DNA of 64,000 nt from Terriglobia bacterium (GTDB lineage: Bacteria > Acidobacteriota > Terriglobia > Acidiferrales > UBA7541): positions 1-64,000 of the forward strand of contig JAIQFB010000006.1 in NCBI GenBank assembly GCA_020073485.1, read 5' to 3'. The notes below the pieces were generated by a model. The model ran no database searches. It saw nothing but the letters and a program-made list of their open reading frames with translations, and was not told the origin of the DNA. The translations under genes were made by a program, and so were the position numbers. Shown one piece after another: positions 15,120-24,224 of this stretch; position 1 is the stretch's first letter, and each line of letters opens with the position of its first letter.

Positions 15120-16613
15120 TCAGCCCTGCAACAACGGCCGCAGCTCGCGGATATCCTTCACCTTTTCGAGAGCGAAAATTTTCTCGATGAGCGACGCGGC
15201 GGTTGCGGCGCCCAGGACCGGCGCCATCAGGTCGCGCGCCTTTGCGACGACTTCTTCGCGGGACATGGGGCTGGCGGGCGTGCCGCGCACGGCCACAATG
15301 TGCTCGGTGAGTTTCGCGCCGCCGGCCAGCGTGATTTCGACGATCGCTTCGCGGCGCGGCATGGCTTTTTCCAGGTCCCCGTCGCCAATGAGCTGCACCT
15401 TCGCGCGCAGCTTCAGGACTTCCGGGTCCTTCATGCGAGCCTGGTCGTGCGCCGCCTGAAACGTGGCGGTCTTATCGAGCAGCATTACCGCGACCATGTG
15501 TTGCAGGCAGACGTCCGGCATCTCGCGATTGTCCACGACCTTTGCGGCGGACGCGGCGATTCGCACGGTCACCTGCCGCACCTGGCCCGCATCGAAGGCG
15601 CGCCGCTTCAGCAGGGATTCCAGCGCGTCAAGCGGCGCCTGGATGGGCGCACCCACGGTCCATTTCTTGGTATCCGTTTGCGTGATTTCGTAGCGCTCGC
15701 CGAGCTGGTCGACGAGGCTCTCGGGGCTGGCGCGCAGCGCCTCGGCCTGCAGAAAATTGTCGGCGCCGGAAAAAACGTCGTCGACGCCGGTCCAGCCCGA
15801 TTGCACCAGCAGTGCCGAGGTGACGCCGCCGCGCGCCGGCATGCCGCCGTACACAAAACCTTTTTCAATATGCTGGGTGTCGCGCTGCCACGCGGCGATG
15901 CCGGAACATTGTTGCGCCGTGTAATCGAGTACCCAGCGCATCTGCTGCGCATCAAGGCTCGCCGCGCAGGCCGCGGCCGCCGCGGCGCCGAAAATTCCGG
16001 CAATGCTGTGCGTGCTCCTGTGGCCTTCGCCTTGCAAGGCCGCGCCGCCCAGCGCCGCCACCACGCGCGGGCCGATATCGTAGCCGAGCGCGACCGCGCC
16101 AAGCAGCCGCGCGCCGTCGATGCCGAACTGTTCGCCGGCCGCCAACGCCGCGGGAATTACCGCGCATCCGGGATGCGAGAGCGATGCGGCGTGCGCGTCA
16201 TCGGTTTCGTCCGAGTGCGCGAGCACGCCGTTGGCGAGAGCGGCTTCGATCGCGCCGCACATTTGGTTCGAGCAGACGATCATGGCGATTTTTTCGCCGC
16301 CGTAGTTTCGCGCGAAATTGATCGCCGCGCGTCCCGGGGGAAGCTGGGATCCGGAGACCATGGCGGCGAACGTGTCGAGGATGTGCTGTTTCGCTTTCTC
16401 GATTACAACGTCCGGCAGTGCGCGGCTCGCGGCCTCGCTCATGTACGTGCTGAGCCTGGCCGTCACCGGGCTGACGTCTTCGGCCGCAATTCCCGGCACG
16501 CGAGGAAATGCCATGGCAGCGGTGATCCATCCCGCGCGTTGCAAAACTCTGCGCCGTGTCAGGTTCGCGCCGTTTTCGATTATCGGTTGAAGCGCGCTTC
16601 GATCGCGTCCCAT
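15120..16613 (-). CDS. MmgE/PrpD family protein with Tat-like signal
   Basis: 497 residues from the chosen ATG, which has an AGGAAGGA upstream; the 42 extra codons of the longer frame have no site. The leader shows consecutive arginines (NLTRRRVLQRAGW), suggesting twin-arginine export, although most MmgE/PrpD proteins are cytosolic. The core covers the family's all-helical domain (SDETDDAHAASLSHPG; RSTHSIAGIFGAAAAAA) and the alpha/beta lid (KKWTVGAPIQAPLDALESLL). Known members are 2-methylcitrate or cis-aconitate-type dehydratases/isomerases. The substrate here is unknown. Confidence 0.8.
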   Translation of the reverse strand: MGRDRSALQPIIENGANLTRRRVLQRAGWITAAMAFPRVPGIAAEDVSPVTARLSTYMSEAASRALPDVVIEKAKQHILDTFAAMVSGSQLPPGRAAINFARNYGGEKIAMIVCSNQMCGAIEAALANGVLAHSDETDDAHAASLSHPGCAVIPAALAAGEQFGIDGARLLGAVALGYDIGPRVVAALGGAALQGEGHRSTHSIAGIFGAAAAAACAASLDAQQMRWVLDYTAQQCSGIAAWQRDTQHIEKGFVYGGMPARGGVTSALLVQSGWTGVDDVFSGADNFLQAEALRASPESLVDQLGERYEITQTDTKKWTVGAPIQAPLDALESLLKRRAFDAGQVRQVTVRIAASAAKVVDNREMPDVCLQHMVAVMLLDKTATFQAAHDQARMKDPEVLKLRAKVQLIGDGDLEKAMPRREAIVEITLAGGAKLTEHIVAVRGTPASPMSREEVVAKARDLMAPVLGAATAASLIEKIFALEKVKDIRELRPLLQG

Positions 16614-16927
16614 GAAAAGGATCCTTCCTCGGGCCGGCAGCAGATTCAAGAATCGTCCGATTGCGGCTGCATTGTAACTGAGATTTCCAGCCTTGGTGCG
16701 CCGCCAGGAATCCGGGGCTCGATATACAGCGAGTGTCAATCATGTTGAATGACAGCGCCAGCGGCTAAGGCCGCATATTTTTGCTCGCATTATGGCACGG
16801 CTGAAGCCGGGCCCTACAAAGATCCGGGGCCATCGCACAAACTCTTCAGCCCCCGATGTGGTAGTGATACAGTTTCCCGAATCGATAGCGAGGCCTAATC
16901 CTCATTCGGAATTCATGAAGGAGCGCC
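16614..16927. other. Intergenic, divergent genes, REP-like palindromes
   Basis: Upstream region shared by the MmgE/PrpD gene (minus) and the PH-domain gene (plus). It contains a pair of GGCT-x-AGGCC-type palindromes, listed separately, and otherwise nothing recognisable. Confidence 0.5.
16761..16817. repeat. Pair of REP-like palindromes
   Basis: GCGGCTAAGGCCGC at 16761-16774 and GGCACGGCTGAAGCCGGGCC at about 16795-16814. The second carries the CTGAAG core seen in the other palindromes of this window. They appear to be degenerate copies of a dispersed element between divergent genes. Confidence 0.5.
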
Positions 16928-17425
16928 GTGAGCTACATTGAAAAGCATCTCATCGAGGGAGAGTCGGTTGTCTACACGACGCGGCTGCATTGGATTGTGT
17001 TGCTGGGGCCGATCCTTCTGGCCCTGCTTTTAGGCTTGCCTGGGTTGGCGCTGCTGAGCTTCTACACGGTCGGGGCGGGCAGTCGGGATCAGAATTCTGC
17101 TTACTATGCCGCTGCGGGAGCAATCCTGATCGTTGTTGCAGTCATTTTCCTTGCTGTTGGTCTGGTGAAGAGGAACGCCACGGAAATGACTGTGACTAAC
17201 CGGCGCATTGTCGTGAAAGTGGGAATGGCTGCGCGCAGAACGGTGGAGATGCTGCTTTCGAGGGTGGAGAGCATCGGTGTGGAGGAAAGCGTAACGGGCA
17301 GAGTCTTGGGTTATGGCACGGTGATCGTCCGCGGCACCGGCGGCACGCCCGAATCGTTCGACACCATTGCTCATCCGCTGGAATTCAGGACGCGCGTGCA
17401 GGAGCAGATCGAGAAGTTGAAATGA
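16928..17425 (+). CDS. PH-domain membrane protein (YdbS-like)
   Basis: 165 residues from GTG with AAGGAGCGCC upstream. The N-terminal HLIEGESVVYTTRLHWIV is the typical start of bacterial PH-domain (bPH2) proteins. Two TM helices follow (LLGPILLALLLGLPGLALL; AAGAILIVVAVIFLAVGLV). The PH-like beta domain includes EMTVTNRRIVVKVG, LLSRVESIGVEES, and GYGTVIVRGTGG, strongly matching the family. Such proteins sit in the inner membrane with the PH domain in the cytosol. No function is established. It is monocistronic here. Confidence 0.85.
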   Translation: MSYIEKHLIEGESVVYTTRLHWIVLLGPILLALLLGLPGLALLSFYTVGAGSRDQNSAYYAAAGAILIVVAVIFLAVGLVKRNATEMTVTNRRIVVKVGMAARRTVEMLLSRVESIGVEESVTGRVLGYGTVIVRGTGGTPESFDTIAHPLEFRTRVQEQIEKLK

Positions 17426-17520
17426 ACGAGGCGATACGCCGACGCATTCAGAGTCCTGCAATCTTCGTTGCATTTCGCAGATGAAGTCCCATACATAAGG
17501 CTTGGTCTTGCGAATCGGGA

Positions 17521-18513
17521 CTAGTTCTCGATTTTGGAATATGCAGCTTTCAATTTTTCTGTGAGTCGCAGTTTGACCGCCTCGTCCACGAATGCCGCCC
17601 GCAGCGCTTCAAGATTGCACGCAAGAAACTCCCGATTTGCCCAGCCGAAGTGATCGCGCAAGCGCGCATACTCCTGCGATAACGAAATATTCGTGATCGT
17701 GCGCGCGTCAGTATTGATTCCCAGCGGCACGCCCGACCGGTACAAGGAATCGACGGGATGTTCCGCGTAACTCGCCACGGCACACGTCTGGACGTTGCTC
17801 GACGGGCATATTTCCAGGTGAATTTGGTGCGAGCGAAGGTGATCCAGCAGGGCCGGATCTTCCGCGCTGTGCACTCCGTGTCCGATGCGCGAAGGCTGAA
17901 ACTCGCGCAGGGTTTCCCAAACGCTCTCCGCACCGCGGGCCTCCCCGGCATGAGCTGTGCGGGCCAACCCGTGTTCGATGGCATGGCGGAACGCGGGGAC
18001 ATGCGCGTCGATGGCAAAACCCCTTTCGTCGCCGGCAAGATCGAGAGCCACCACGCGGCTTCCCCGAAAGGATTCGACCAGGCGAGCAGTCTCGAGACTT
18101 TGCGCGGCGCCGAAATGCCGCAACGTGCACAGGATCAGGCGCGCCTCGATCCCGGTCGAGCGAATGCATGATTCGGTGGCGCGGTCCACGGCCGCCACGA
18201 CTTTCTCGGGCAGCATGCCGCGCGCGGTATGCAGCAGGGGAGCGAAGCGGATTTCGGCATACACGAGGCCGTCCAGAGCGAGTTGCTCGAATAGATCCTT
18301 GACGACGAGACGCAGTGCTTCTTCGTTCTGCATGAGCTGAAAGCCTCGCGGAGCTCGCGTAAGGAAATCGGCCAGGCTGGTGCATCGCGGAGGAGCGATG
18401 AATTCGTGGTCGTACTGCTGGCGCGTGACGGAGCGATCGAGCCGAGAGACGACGGAATAGCTGAGGGAACAGTCCAGGTGCAGATGCAGTTCTATTTTTG
18501 GCAGGCGCTCCAT
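17521..18513 (-). CDS. add: Adenosine deaminase family protein
   Basis: 330 residues. Zinc and catalytic residues appear in order: His10-x-His12 (ELHLHLD), HAGEA with His188 and Glu191, GHG at 211-213 (His212), CPSSN, and NTDAR with Asp269. The residue after that Asp is Ala instead of the second Asp of the usual DDP motif, and HLHLD is followed by Cys rather than Gly. Both variants occur in deaminases distant from the mammalian type, so adenosine versus another aminopurine or nucleoside is unsettled. It catalyses hydrolytic deamination in purine salvage, in the cytosol. Confidence 0.82.
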   Translation of the reverse strand: MERLPKIELHLHLDCSLSYSVVSRLDRSVTRQQYDHEFIAPPRCTSLADFLTRAPRGFQLMQNEEALRLVVKDLFEQLALDGLVYAEIRFAPLLHTARGMLPEKVVAAVDRATESCIRSTGIEARLILCTLRHFGAAQSLETARLVESFRGSRVVALDLAGDERGFAIDAHVPAFRHAIEHGLARTAHAGEARGAESVWETLREFQPSRIGHGVHSAEDPALLDHLRSHQIHLEICPSSNVQTCAVASYAEHPVDSLYRSGVPLGINTDARTITNISLSQEYARLRDHFGWANREFLACNLEALRAAFVDEAVKLRLTEKLKAAYSKIEN

Positions 18514-18561
18514 CCAGGGAATTTTATGCGCTGCGGCAAAGACAGGGAATCGGAATATTCG

Positions 18562-18924
18562 CTAGCTGGGGCGAGCTACGGCGGGCGGAGCGGGCCAATC
18601 GGCCGGAACGAAATCGACGCCCCAGAAATGCGGCGCAGGAGTGAGGAACTCGACGCCGACGCGCTGGCCCTTCTCGGTGGCATCGCCGAGAAACACGATG
18701 CGGCTTTCCTGCTCTTCCTGCGTGAAGGGGTTGGTGAGAACCACGATGGAGTCGATCGTGAGCGGCTGGTTCAGGTACATCAATCCGCCGTGCGCGTTGA
18801 TGACGATGGTCTCGCAAGCTTCGCGGAAGCGCCGGTTGTCGGAGTTCTTTCCCGCGACCACCACGCGCACGCGCATGAAGACCCGTGTACTGCGCCGAAC
18901 CTTGTCGAAATCCGTTTCGGGCAT
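18562..18924 (-). CDS. PilZ domain protein
   Basis: 120 residues from an ATG with GGGAG about 12 bases upstream; the frame extends to a GTG 7 codons earlier. The PilZ pattern is visible: RRSTRVFMRVRV (RxxxR-like c-di-GMP binding arm, near the N-terminus) and VINAHGGLMYL (the [D/N]xSxxG-like block). A beta-barrel end follows (RIVFLGD...GVEFLTPAP). It may bind c-di-GMP. The Ser of the second motif is replaced, so binding is uncertain. Single domain, cytosolic. It lies near the deaminase on the same strand but without an obvious functional link. Confidence 0.75.
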   Translation of the reverse strand: MPETDFDKVRRSTRVFMRVRVVVAGKNSDNRRFREACETIVINAHGGLMYLNQPLTIDSIVVLTNPFTQEEQESRIVFLGDATEKGQRVGVEFLTPAPHFWGVDFVPADWPAPPAVARPS

Positions 18925-19110
18925 GGTAAGACCATGCTCCCGCACATCGGGGTGGGCGTCAATCGGGGCGTCGCCCAGGTGTTTCCGTATTGCAAACTGG
19001 GCTTTCTGCTTTTCCCTTTCGCTTGGCAGCCGCTTCTTTCTTTGCGCTGGTACAGGCGGAACGCGCTATGATTCGTCGGAATCTTCACCACCGGATTACA
19101 ATTATTGGAC

Positions 19111-19128
19111 GGGCTCCAAGTAGAGCCC
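19111..19128. repeat. Palindrome GGGCTC-CAAGTA-GAGCCC
   Basis: Six-base arms around a CAAGTA loop, followed by GCACCCG, 22 bases upstream of the M20 peptidase start. The same loop and right flank recur inside the der gene (49237-49258), so both are copies of one dispersed element. Confidence 0.65.
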
Positions 19129-19150
19129 GCACCCGTTGAAGGAGCGGCCA

Positions 19151-20515
19151 ATGAACCTCACGGAATACATCGATTCCAAGCGCCAGGAACATCTGAACGA
19201 CCTCTACGAATTTCTGAGAATTCCGAGCGTCAGCGCGCAATCCGAGCACAAGCCGGATATTGAGCGGGCGGCGAAATGGGTGGCCAGCCGATTGAGTGCC
19301 GCGGGCCTGGAAAATGTGGAAATCGTGCCGACAAAAATGCATCCGCTGGTGTACGGGGAATCGCTGCATGCGCCGGGCAAGCCGACCATTTTGTTCTACG
19401 GGCACTACGACGTGCAGCCGGCCGAGCCGCTGGACCTGTGGACCTCGCCGGCGTTTGAACCGACCATTCGCGGGGGGAATTTGTACGGCCGCGGCACGGC
19501 CGATGACAAGGGGCAGGTGCACATTCACATCCGCGCGCTGGATGCGATTTTGAAGACGGCGGGCAAACTGGCCATCAACCTGAAGGTGATGATCGAAGGG
19601 GAAGAGGAGGTGGGCAGCGTGAGCCTGTGGGAATTCGTGAATGCGAACAAGGCGAAGCTCAAGGCCGACGCCCTGGTTGTTTCCGACACCGGAATGCTTG
19701 CGGCGGGCGTGCCGTCGATCACCTACGGGCTGCGAGGGCTCAACTATTACCAGATTGAAATTACGGGGCCCGCGCAAGACTTGCACTCGGGAATTTTCGG
19801 CGGCGCGGTGCCGAATCCGGTCACGATTCTTTGCGAGCTGGTCGCAAAATTGCACGACAAGAATATGCGCGTGGCCGTGCCAGGGTTTTACGACGACGTG
19901 GCGAAATTGTCGAACGCCGAGCGCAAGGCGCTGAATTCGTTGCCATGGAAGGCCAGCGAATTCCGCAAGACGGTGGGCGCGCCGGGCCTCAGCGGAGAAA
20001 AAGGAGCGTCGATCGTGGAGCAGCTGTGGACGCGGCCGACTCTGGAATTGAACGGGATCTGGGGCGGGTATACGGGCGAAGGCGCGAAGACGGTGATCGC
20101 GTCCAAGGCCTACGCAAAATTTTCCACGCGCCTGGTGCCCAACCAGAATCCGGAGAAAATCACGAAGGCCCTCGAGAGGCAAATACGGAAGCTGCTGCCG
20201 AAGACGGTGAAATTCAAGCTCGAACTGCTGAGCGCCGGCAAAGCGTGGGTTGCGCCTTATACGCACCCGTACTTTGAGGTCGCGCACGATGCGCTGGAGA
20301 AAGGCTTCGGCAAACGCGCCGTATTCATCCGCGAGGGCGGATCGATTCCGTTCGTCACCCAGATGTATGACACGTTCAAGGTGCCCTGCATCTTGCTGGG
20401 TTTCGGATTGCCGGATGAAAACGCACACGCACCGAACGAGCACATTTCCTTGGAAAATTATTTTGGCGGGATCAAGGCTGTGGCGCAGTTCTATGAGGGG
20501 TTGGGAAAGCTGTAG
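19151..20515 (+). CDS. M20 family metallopeptidase (dipeptidase)
   Basis: 454 residues from the ATG preceded by AAGGAGCGGCC. Metal-site signatures of the M20/M28 clan: FYGHYDVQP (His and Asp of metal 1), GRGTADDKGQ (bridging Asp), IEGEEEVGS (catalytic Glu and metal Glu), VSDTG, and a C-terminal ENAHAPNEH (His). The pattern is that of the CNDP/carnosinase-like dipeptidase branch. Between the catalytic halves sits the lid/dimerisation domain (DLHSGIFGGAVPNP). Cytosolic, with no signal peptide; it probably trims dipeptides taken up from soil protein. Confidence 0.9.
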   Translation: MNLTEYIDSKRQEHLNDLYEFLRIPSVSAQSEHKPDIERAAKWVASRLSAAGLENVEIVPTKMHPLVYGESLHAPGKPTILFYGHYDVQPAEPLDLWTSPAFEPTIRGGNLYGRGTADDKGQVHIHIRALDAILKTAGKLAINLKVMIEGEEEVGSVSLWEFVNANKAKLKADALVVSDTGMLAAGVPSITYGLRGLNYYQIEITGPAQDLHSGIFGGAVPNPVTILCELVAKLHDKNMRVAVPGFYDDVAKLSNAERKALNSLPWKASEFRKTVGAPGLSGEKGASIVEQLWTRPTLELNGIWGGYTGEGAKTVIASKAYAKFSTRLVPNQNPEKITKALERQIRKLLPKTVKFKLELLSAGKAWVAPYTHPYFEVAHDALEKGFGKRAVFIREGGSIPFVTQMYDTFKVPCILLGFGLPDENAHAPNEHISLENYFGGIKAVAQFYEGLGKL

Positions 20516-20538
20516 CGAACTTCAAGGTGCGGACTCTA

Positions 20539-20564
20539 GTGGCACAGGCTGAAGCCTGTGCCAC
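20539..20564. repeat. Perfect REP-like palindrome, 12-base arms
   Basis: GTGGCACAGGCT-GA-AGCCTGTGCCAC, a perfect 12-base inverted repeat around the CTGAAG core. It lies 24 bases after the peptidase stop, between convergent genes. It could double as a terminator-like hairpin but has no T-run. Confidence 0.75.
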
Positions 20565-20620
20565 CTCGGCTTTATCCGGAATTATTGCTCTTGCTAAATC
20601 CAACGATTCGAAAAAATCAG

Positions 20621-21331
20621 TTACATGGTCGACAGCGACGCCTGCTTGCCGCGCGCGTATTCTTCGAGCGCTGTGTTCGCCGCGGTGATGACGCTCAATT
20701 GATCGGCAACGGCTTCAAGTTTCGCGCCCGGCACGACCACGTACATTTCATTTTCGCCGAGGCCGGTGTAGACGCGATTGCCGATGCAGCCGAGGCTCGT
20801 CGCTGTGCCCTGCGCCAGGGCCGCGGGAAGCGCCATGCAGGAGGGCCTGCCCAGCAAAGGCAGCGAGCTTGCTGCGCCGGCGCGAATCGAAGCTTCGTTC
20901 AGCAGCATGGAGGCGGAAGATTTGCAGGTGAAGAGCACGACGCTGGGAGCGACCGGCGCATCAGCGAGCGGCGCGAACACGACGGCCGCGGGTTCCTTGG
21001 CGAGGCGCGGAATCCCCGGCACTTCCTCGGGGCGAACGTAGCCGAGATTGAACATCAGGCCCAGCGTGGCCTCGGTTTCCTGGACGCGATCGGGCGGCAA
21101 CTGAATGTTGTGCGTGTAGGCTCCGACGGCGCAATTGAAATGATCGGCCGGCACAGTGTAAAACGTGCTGCCCGCGGCGGCCAGGCGCCAGAAACTGCAT
21201 CCGGCCGGCTCGGTCCCCGAAAATTTCGGCACGCCGGCGGGTATCGCGTCCAGGAATGAAATCGCCACCGGACGGCGGCCCATCGAGAGGCGCGTTGTAA
21301 ATTGCTTTTCGAGTTCTTTCCAATTTGCCAA
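20621..21331 (-). CDS. DUF169 domain protein
   Basis: 236 residues from a TTG start. AAGGAGG lies six bases upstream of this TTG, whereas the longer frame's ATG has none. The sequence (GRRPVAISF, then PAGCSFWRLAAAG, ADHFNCAVGAYTHN, and GCIGNRVYTGLGENEMYVVVP) matches the DUF169 family, which has conserved Cys residues (C-SFW, FNC-VG, GC-GNR). Its role is unestablished, and proposals include tungsten/molybdenum or one-carbon metabolism links. Cytosolic and monocistronic. Two of the conserved cysteines could bind metal, which is an inference. Confidence 0.8.
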   Translation of the reverse strand: MANWKELEKQFTTRLSMGRRPVAISFLDAIPAGVPKFSGTEPAGCSFWRLAAAGSTFYTVPADHFNCAVGAYTHNIQLPPDRVQETEATLGLMFNLGYVRPEEVPGIPRLAKEPAAVVFAPLADAPVAPSVVLFTCKSSASMLLNEASIRAGAASSLPLLGRPSCMALPAALAQGTATSLGCIGNRVYTGLGENEMYVVVPGAKLEAVADQLSVITAANTALEEYARGKQASLSTM

Positions 21332-21648
21332 GTATCCTCCTTGCGTAAAAAACGAACGGCAAGAATAACACACCGCGAGAGGAAGCGAGATTCTCTCGCG
21401 GCGAAAGATGTTTTTGCAATCCTATGTGGCTTCGCAACTTCTTGCGCGTGTTGAAGGTCTGGAACGGAGGCGAAGGCAAGTTCCGGTATGGAGCACCTCT
21501 GAAAGCCGCATCAATTCGGGCTTTTTATATGTTTTTTCTTGCGTTGCGTGGGTACACCCCGTATAGTGCTCGCCGTGCGTGGGCCGCCCGCCTTGAAGCT
21601 GGCGGCAGCGCCTGCAACACTCAATTCTGAGGAGGAGAAGGAAACTAG
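21332..21648. other. Upstream region of the HU gene
   Basis: Contains a small terminator-like hairpin AAAGCC...GGCTTT (21502-21524) followed by TTATATG, and the strong HU promoter listed separately. The leader ends in GAGGAGGAGAAGG. No coding sequence is seen. Confidence 0.5.
21539..21567 (+). promoter_or_regulatory. Sigma70-like promoter of the HU gene
   Basis: TTGCGT (21539-21544), a 17-base spacer, and TATAGT (21562-21567). The leader of about 75 bases ends in a strong purine-rich site before the ATG. It fits a highly expressed nucleoid protein gene. Confidence 0.7.
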
Positions 21649-21939
21649 ATGGCAAAACCAATGAGCAAGTCCAAGATCGTCGCGCACATGGCCGACAAAG
21701 TCGGGACATCGAAAAAAGTGGCTGCGCAGTTCTTCGAAGAACTGTTCAAGCTGGCGGTCAAGGAAGCCAAGGGCGGCGCGGGCAAGTTCGTGATTCCGAA
21801 TATCGGACGCGCGGTGAAGGCGCATCGCAAGGCGCGCATGGGCCGTAACCCGCAAACAGGCGAAGCGATCAAGATCAAGGCGAAGACGGTTGTGCGTCTG
21901 CGCGCGGCGAAGGCGTTCAAAGACGCCGTTCTCGGTTAA
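21649..21939 (+). CDS. hup: HU family nucleoid DNA-binding protein
   Basis: 96 residues with a strong GAGGAGGAGAAGG ahead of the ATG. The N-terminal helices (MSKSKIVAHMADKVGTSKK, AAQFFEELFKLAV) and beta arm (GKFVIPNIGRAVKAHRKAR with GRNPQTGEAIKI) match the HU/IHF family. The arm proline after GRN is present (RNPQTG) and intercalates DNA in family structures. The gene is monocistronic with its own promoter and a terminator about 160 bases downstream. HU versus IHF cannot be separated reliably. The gene symbol is by family. Confidence 0.92.
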   Translation: MAKPMSKSKIVAHMADKVGTSKKVAAQFFEELFKLAVKEAKGGAGKFVIPNIGRAVKAHRKARMGRNPQTGEAIKIKAKTVVRLRAAKAFKDAVLG

Positions 21940-22350
21940 TTCGCGACCTGCAACTCAGATTTCTCGAAACGACGTGCGCGCTGGGTGTTTCGCCGTGATT
22001 CCAGAACCGCTGCTGCGGTTCATGGATGCGATGCGGACACAGGCGAATCACCCGGCACCGCTTTCATCCTCAAGCCGAAATTTCAAATGGTAGTTTCAGC
22101 CCCCGGTGCCCGCCCTCCGGGGCTTTTTTTTGCGCGGACCGCTTGCCGCGCTCGAAGCCATGCCGCATGCCCGGATCGCCACGCCGATTCATAAAAGTCT
22201 GCAGAACCCCTCCCCGCTGGGTTATCTTTGAGCGGTGCCAGGAAGGTTTTCTCATATCGCATCACGATATACGCAGCGGCGAGCCCTGCCGTCGAGCGCA
22301 ATTCCGCGCGCATGGATCCTCGTAGGAAAGCGTCGCGATGGGAATATTCC
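21940..22350. other. Intergenic region between HU and ClC
   Basis: Holds the hairpin terminator listed separately. The bases from about 22140 to the ClC start contain no convincing ORF. The ClC frame is open from 22228, but the codons before 22351 lack a ribosome-binding site. Confidence 0.4.
22098..22131 (+). terminator. Intrinsic terminator
   Basis: G+C-rich stem AGCCCC(C)GG / CCGGGGCT with a loop, immediately followed by eight T residues (22124-22131). A classic Rho-independent form; it would end the HU transcript. Confidence 0.8.
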
Positions 22351-24132
22351 ATGAGCCAGCCAGGCGCGCCCCCTGGAGAAACGCAAGTCCCGCCGTCAAA
22401 CTCCCCGGTTCCCGCAGCCGTGGACAAGGAATCCGGCCGCAACTGGCTGGCCGCCAGGCAGCGTTTCTTCTCCTTTTCCGAAGGGAATCAGTTTCTTTTG
22501 CTTGCCGTCATCATCGGCCTGTTATCCGGGATGGCCGTGGTCTGTTTCCGCATCACCATCGAATGGATTCGACTGGCGCTGCTCGGATCAGCGCCTGCGC
22601 CGCCGCCCATGCGGGTTCTGCTGGTGCCAGCAGGTGCGGGATTGGTCGTGGCCTTTCTGGTGCAGCGATTTTTCCGCGCCGCCCGTAGCAGCGGCGTGAA
22701 TCAGACCAAAGCCGCGGTCTACGTGTTCGATGGCTTCATTCCTTTTCGGACGGCCATCGGAAAATATGTGACATGCTCGCTGGCCATCGGCAGCGGACAA
22801 TCGCTCGGGCCCGAAGATCCGTCGCTGCAAATTGGCGCGGGGATCGCCTCCGTGCTCGGAAGGCGTTTGAAACTCTCCCGTGACAAGTTGAGGCTGCTGG
22901 CTCCGGTGGGCGCGGCAGCGGGGCTGGCGGCGGCGTTTAACGCGCCGATTTCCGCGATGGCCTTTGTCATCGAGGAGGTGCTTGGCACGTGGAGCGCCGG
23001 CGCGCTGGGAGCCATCGTGCTGGCCGCCGTTTCCAGCGCCGTGGTGATGAGGTCATTTCTGGGCAGCGAACCGATGTTTCGCGTTCCGGCCTACACCCTG
23101 GCGCATCCCGCCGAATTGCTATCTTACGCGGTGTTAGGCGTCGTGGGCGGATTCCTATCCGTGGCGTTCACGAAAATCATTGGTTATTTCCGGCCCAGGC
23201 TGCGGAGCCTGCCGGAATGGACGCATTACCTGCAGCCTGCTGTTGCGGGCCTGTTGATCGGGATTGTGGGTTTGCGAGTTCCGCAGTCGATGGGCGCGGG
23301 GTATTCTTTCGTAGACCAGGCGCTGCACAGCCAGTACACCTGGGAAATTCTAGCGGTGCTGGGCTTTGCGAAAATTCTCACCACCAGCCTGTCGTTCGTC
23401 AGCGGCACGCCGGGAGGAATGTTCGCCCCGACACTTTTTATTGGGGCGATGATCGGCGGCTCGATCGGGGGCCTGGAGAATCACTTTTTCCCCCAGGTCA
23501 ATGCCTCGGTGGGGCCGTTTGCGCTGGTGGGCATGGGGACTTTCTTCGCTGGGTTTCTGCGCGTGCCGATTACTTCGGTGTTCATGGTTCTGGAAACGAC
23601 GGGAAATTACTCCATCATTTTGCCGGTGATGATTTCGAATTCGATCGCCTATTTGATCTCTCGAAAATATCAGGAGGTCGCGCTGTTCGATTTGCTGGCC
23701 AGGCAGGACGATCTGGAATTGCCGTCGATGGAGGAGTTGCGCGAGCAGGTGGTGTTGCGGGTGGAAGACGCCATGCGCAAGCCCGCGGTTCCCTCCCTGC
23801 AGGCTGGCGACACGCTCGCCCGCGCCCTCGAGGTTGCCGGAAGTTCTCCTGAAGAAATACTTCTGGTCCGCTTTCCGACCGGCCGCTGGGCCAGCATCTC
23901 CCGGAAGGAATTGCGCGCAAGGGCCGTGGAACTTCCGAAAGGCACGCTGTTGCGCGAAATGCTTTCGACCAGCCGCCTCCCGGTTCTGCATCCCGATCAG
24001 AGGCTCGATGACGTCTTGCGCTATATCCAGGGCCACGAAGTGCTGCCGGTGGTCAGCCGCGCGGGTTCGCGCATGCTCGAGGGAGTCTTGAGCCTGCCGG
24101 ACATTTTGAGTGCATACCAGAAGTCGGCCTGA
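22351..24132 (+). CDS. ClC family chloride channel/antiporter with C-terminal CBS-like region
   Basis: About 593 residues from the chosen ATG (MSQPGAPPGE). Longer starts at 22312 or 22228 exist, but none has a good ribosome-binding site. ClC filter motifs are visible: GSGQSLGPEDPS (146-157), with Glu155 at the gating position, and GTPGGMFAPTLFIGAMIGG in the second half. Hydrophobic helices span residues about 50-460. The C-terminal about 130 residues (VEDAMRKPAVPSL; LREMLSTSRLPVLHPDQRL) form a CBS-pair-like domain. It exchanges or conducts Cl- across the inner membrane. Asp replaces the Gly usual after the gating Glu in GxEGP. Confidence 0.85.
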   Translation: MSQPGAPPGETQVPPSNSPVPAAVDKESGRNWLAARQRFFSFSEGNQFLLLAVIIGLLSGMAVVCFRITIEWIRLALLGSAPAPPPMRVLLVPAGAGLVVAFLVQRFFRAARSSGVNQTKAAVYVFDGFIPFRTAIGKYVTCSLAIGSGQSLGPEDPSLQIGAGIASVLGRRLKLSRDKLRLLAPVGAAAGLAAAFNAPISAMAFVIEEVLGTWSAGALGAIVLAAVSSAVVMRSFLGSEPMFRVPAYTLAHPAELLSYAVLGVVGGFLSVAFTKIIGYFRPRLRSLPEWTHYLQPAVAGLLIGIVGLRVPQSMGAGYSFVDQALHSQYTWEILAVLGFAKILTTSLSFVSGTPGGMFAPTLFIGAMIGGSIGGLENHFFPQVNASVGPFALVGMGTFFAGFLRVPITSVFMVLETTGNYSIILPVMISNSIAYLISRKYQEVALFDLLARQDDLELPSMEELREQVVLRVEDAMRKPAVPSLQAGDTLARALEVAGSSPEEILLVRFPTGRWASISRKELRARAVELPKGTLLREMLSTSRLPVLHPDQRLDDVLRYIQGHEVLPVVSRAGSRMLEGVLSLPDILSAYQKSA

Positions 24133-24224
24133 AATTCAGCGTTTCGCGCGAATCGCGGCTGGATTGCGCCTTCCCGCTGCTGGTCCCAAAATGCGGCGAA
24201 TGGCATAATGACCGCGGACACCTG

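Noticed and set aside
15087-16748. 553-residue plus-strand ORF over the MmgE/PrpD gene
   Set aside because: The minus strand has clear family motifs. The plus frame is rich in Arg, His, Ala and Gly with no domain.
19085-20443. 452-residue minus-strand ORF over the M20 peptidase
   Set aside because: Antisense to all metal-site signatures of the peptidase; composition typical of a shadow frame.
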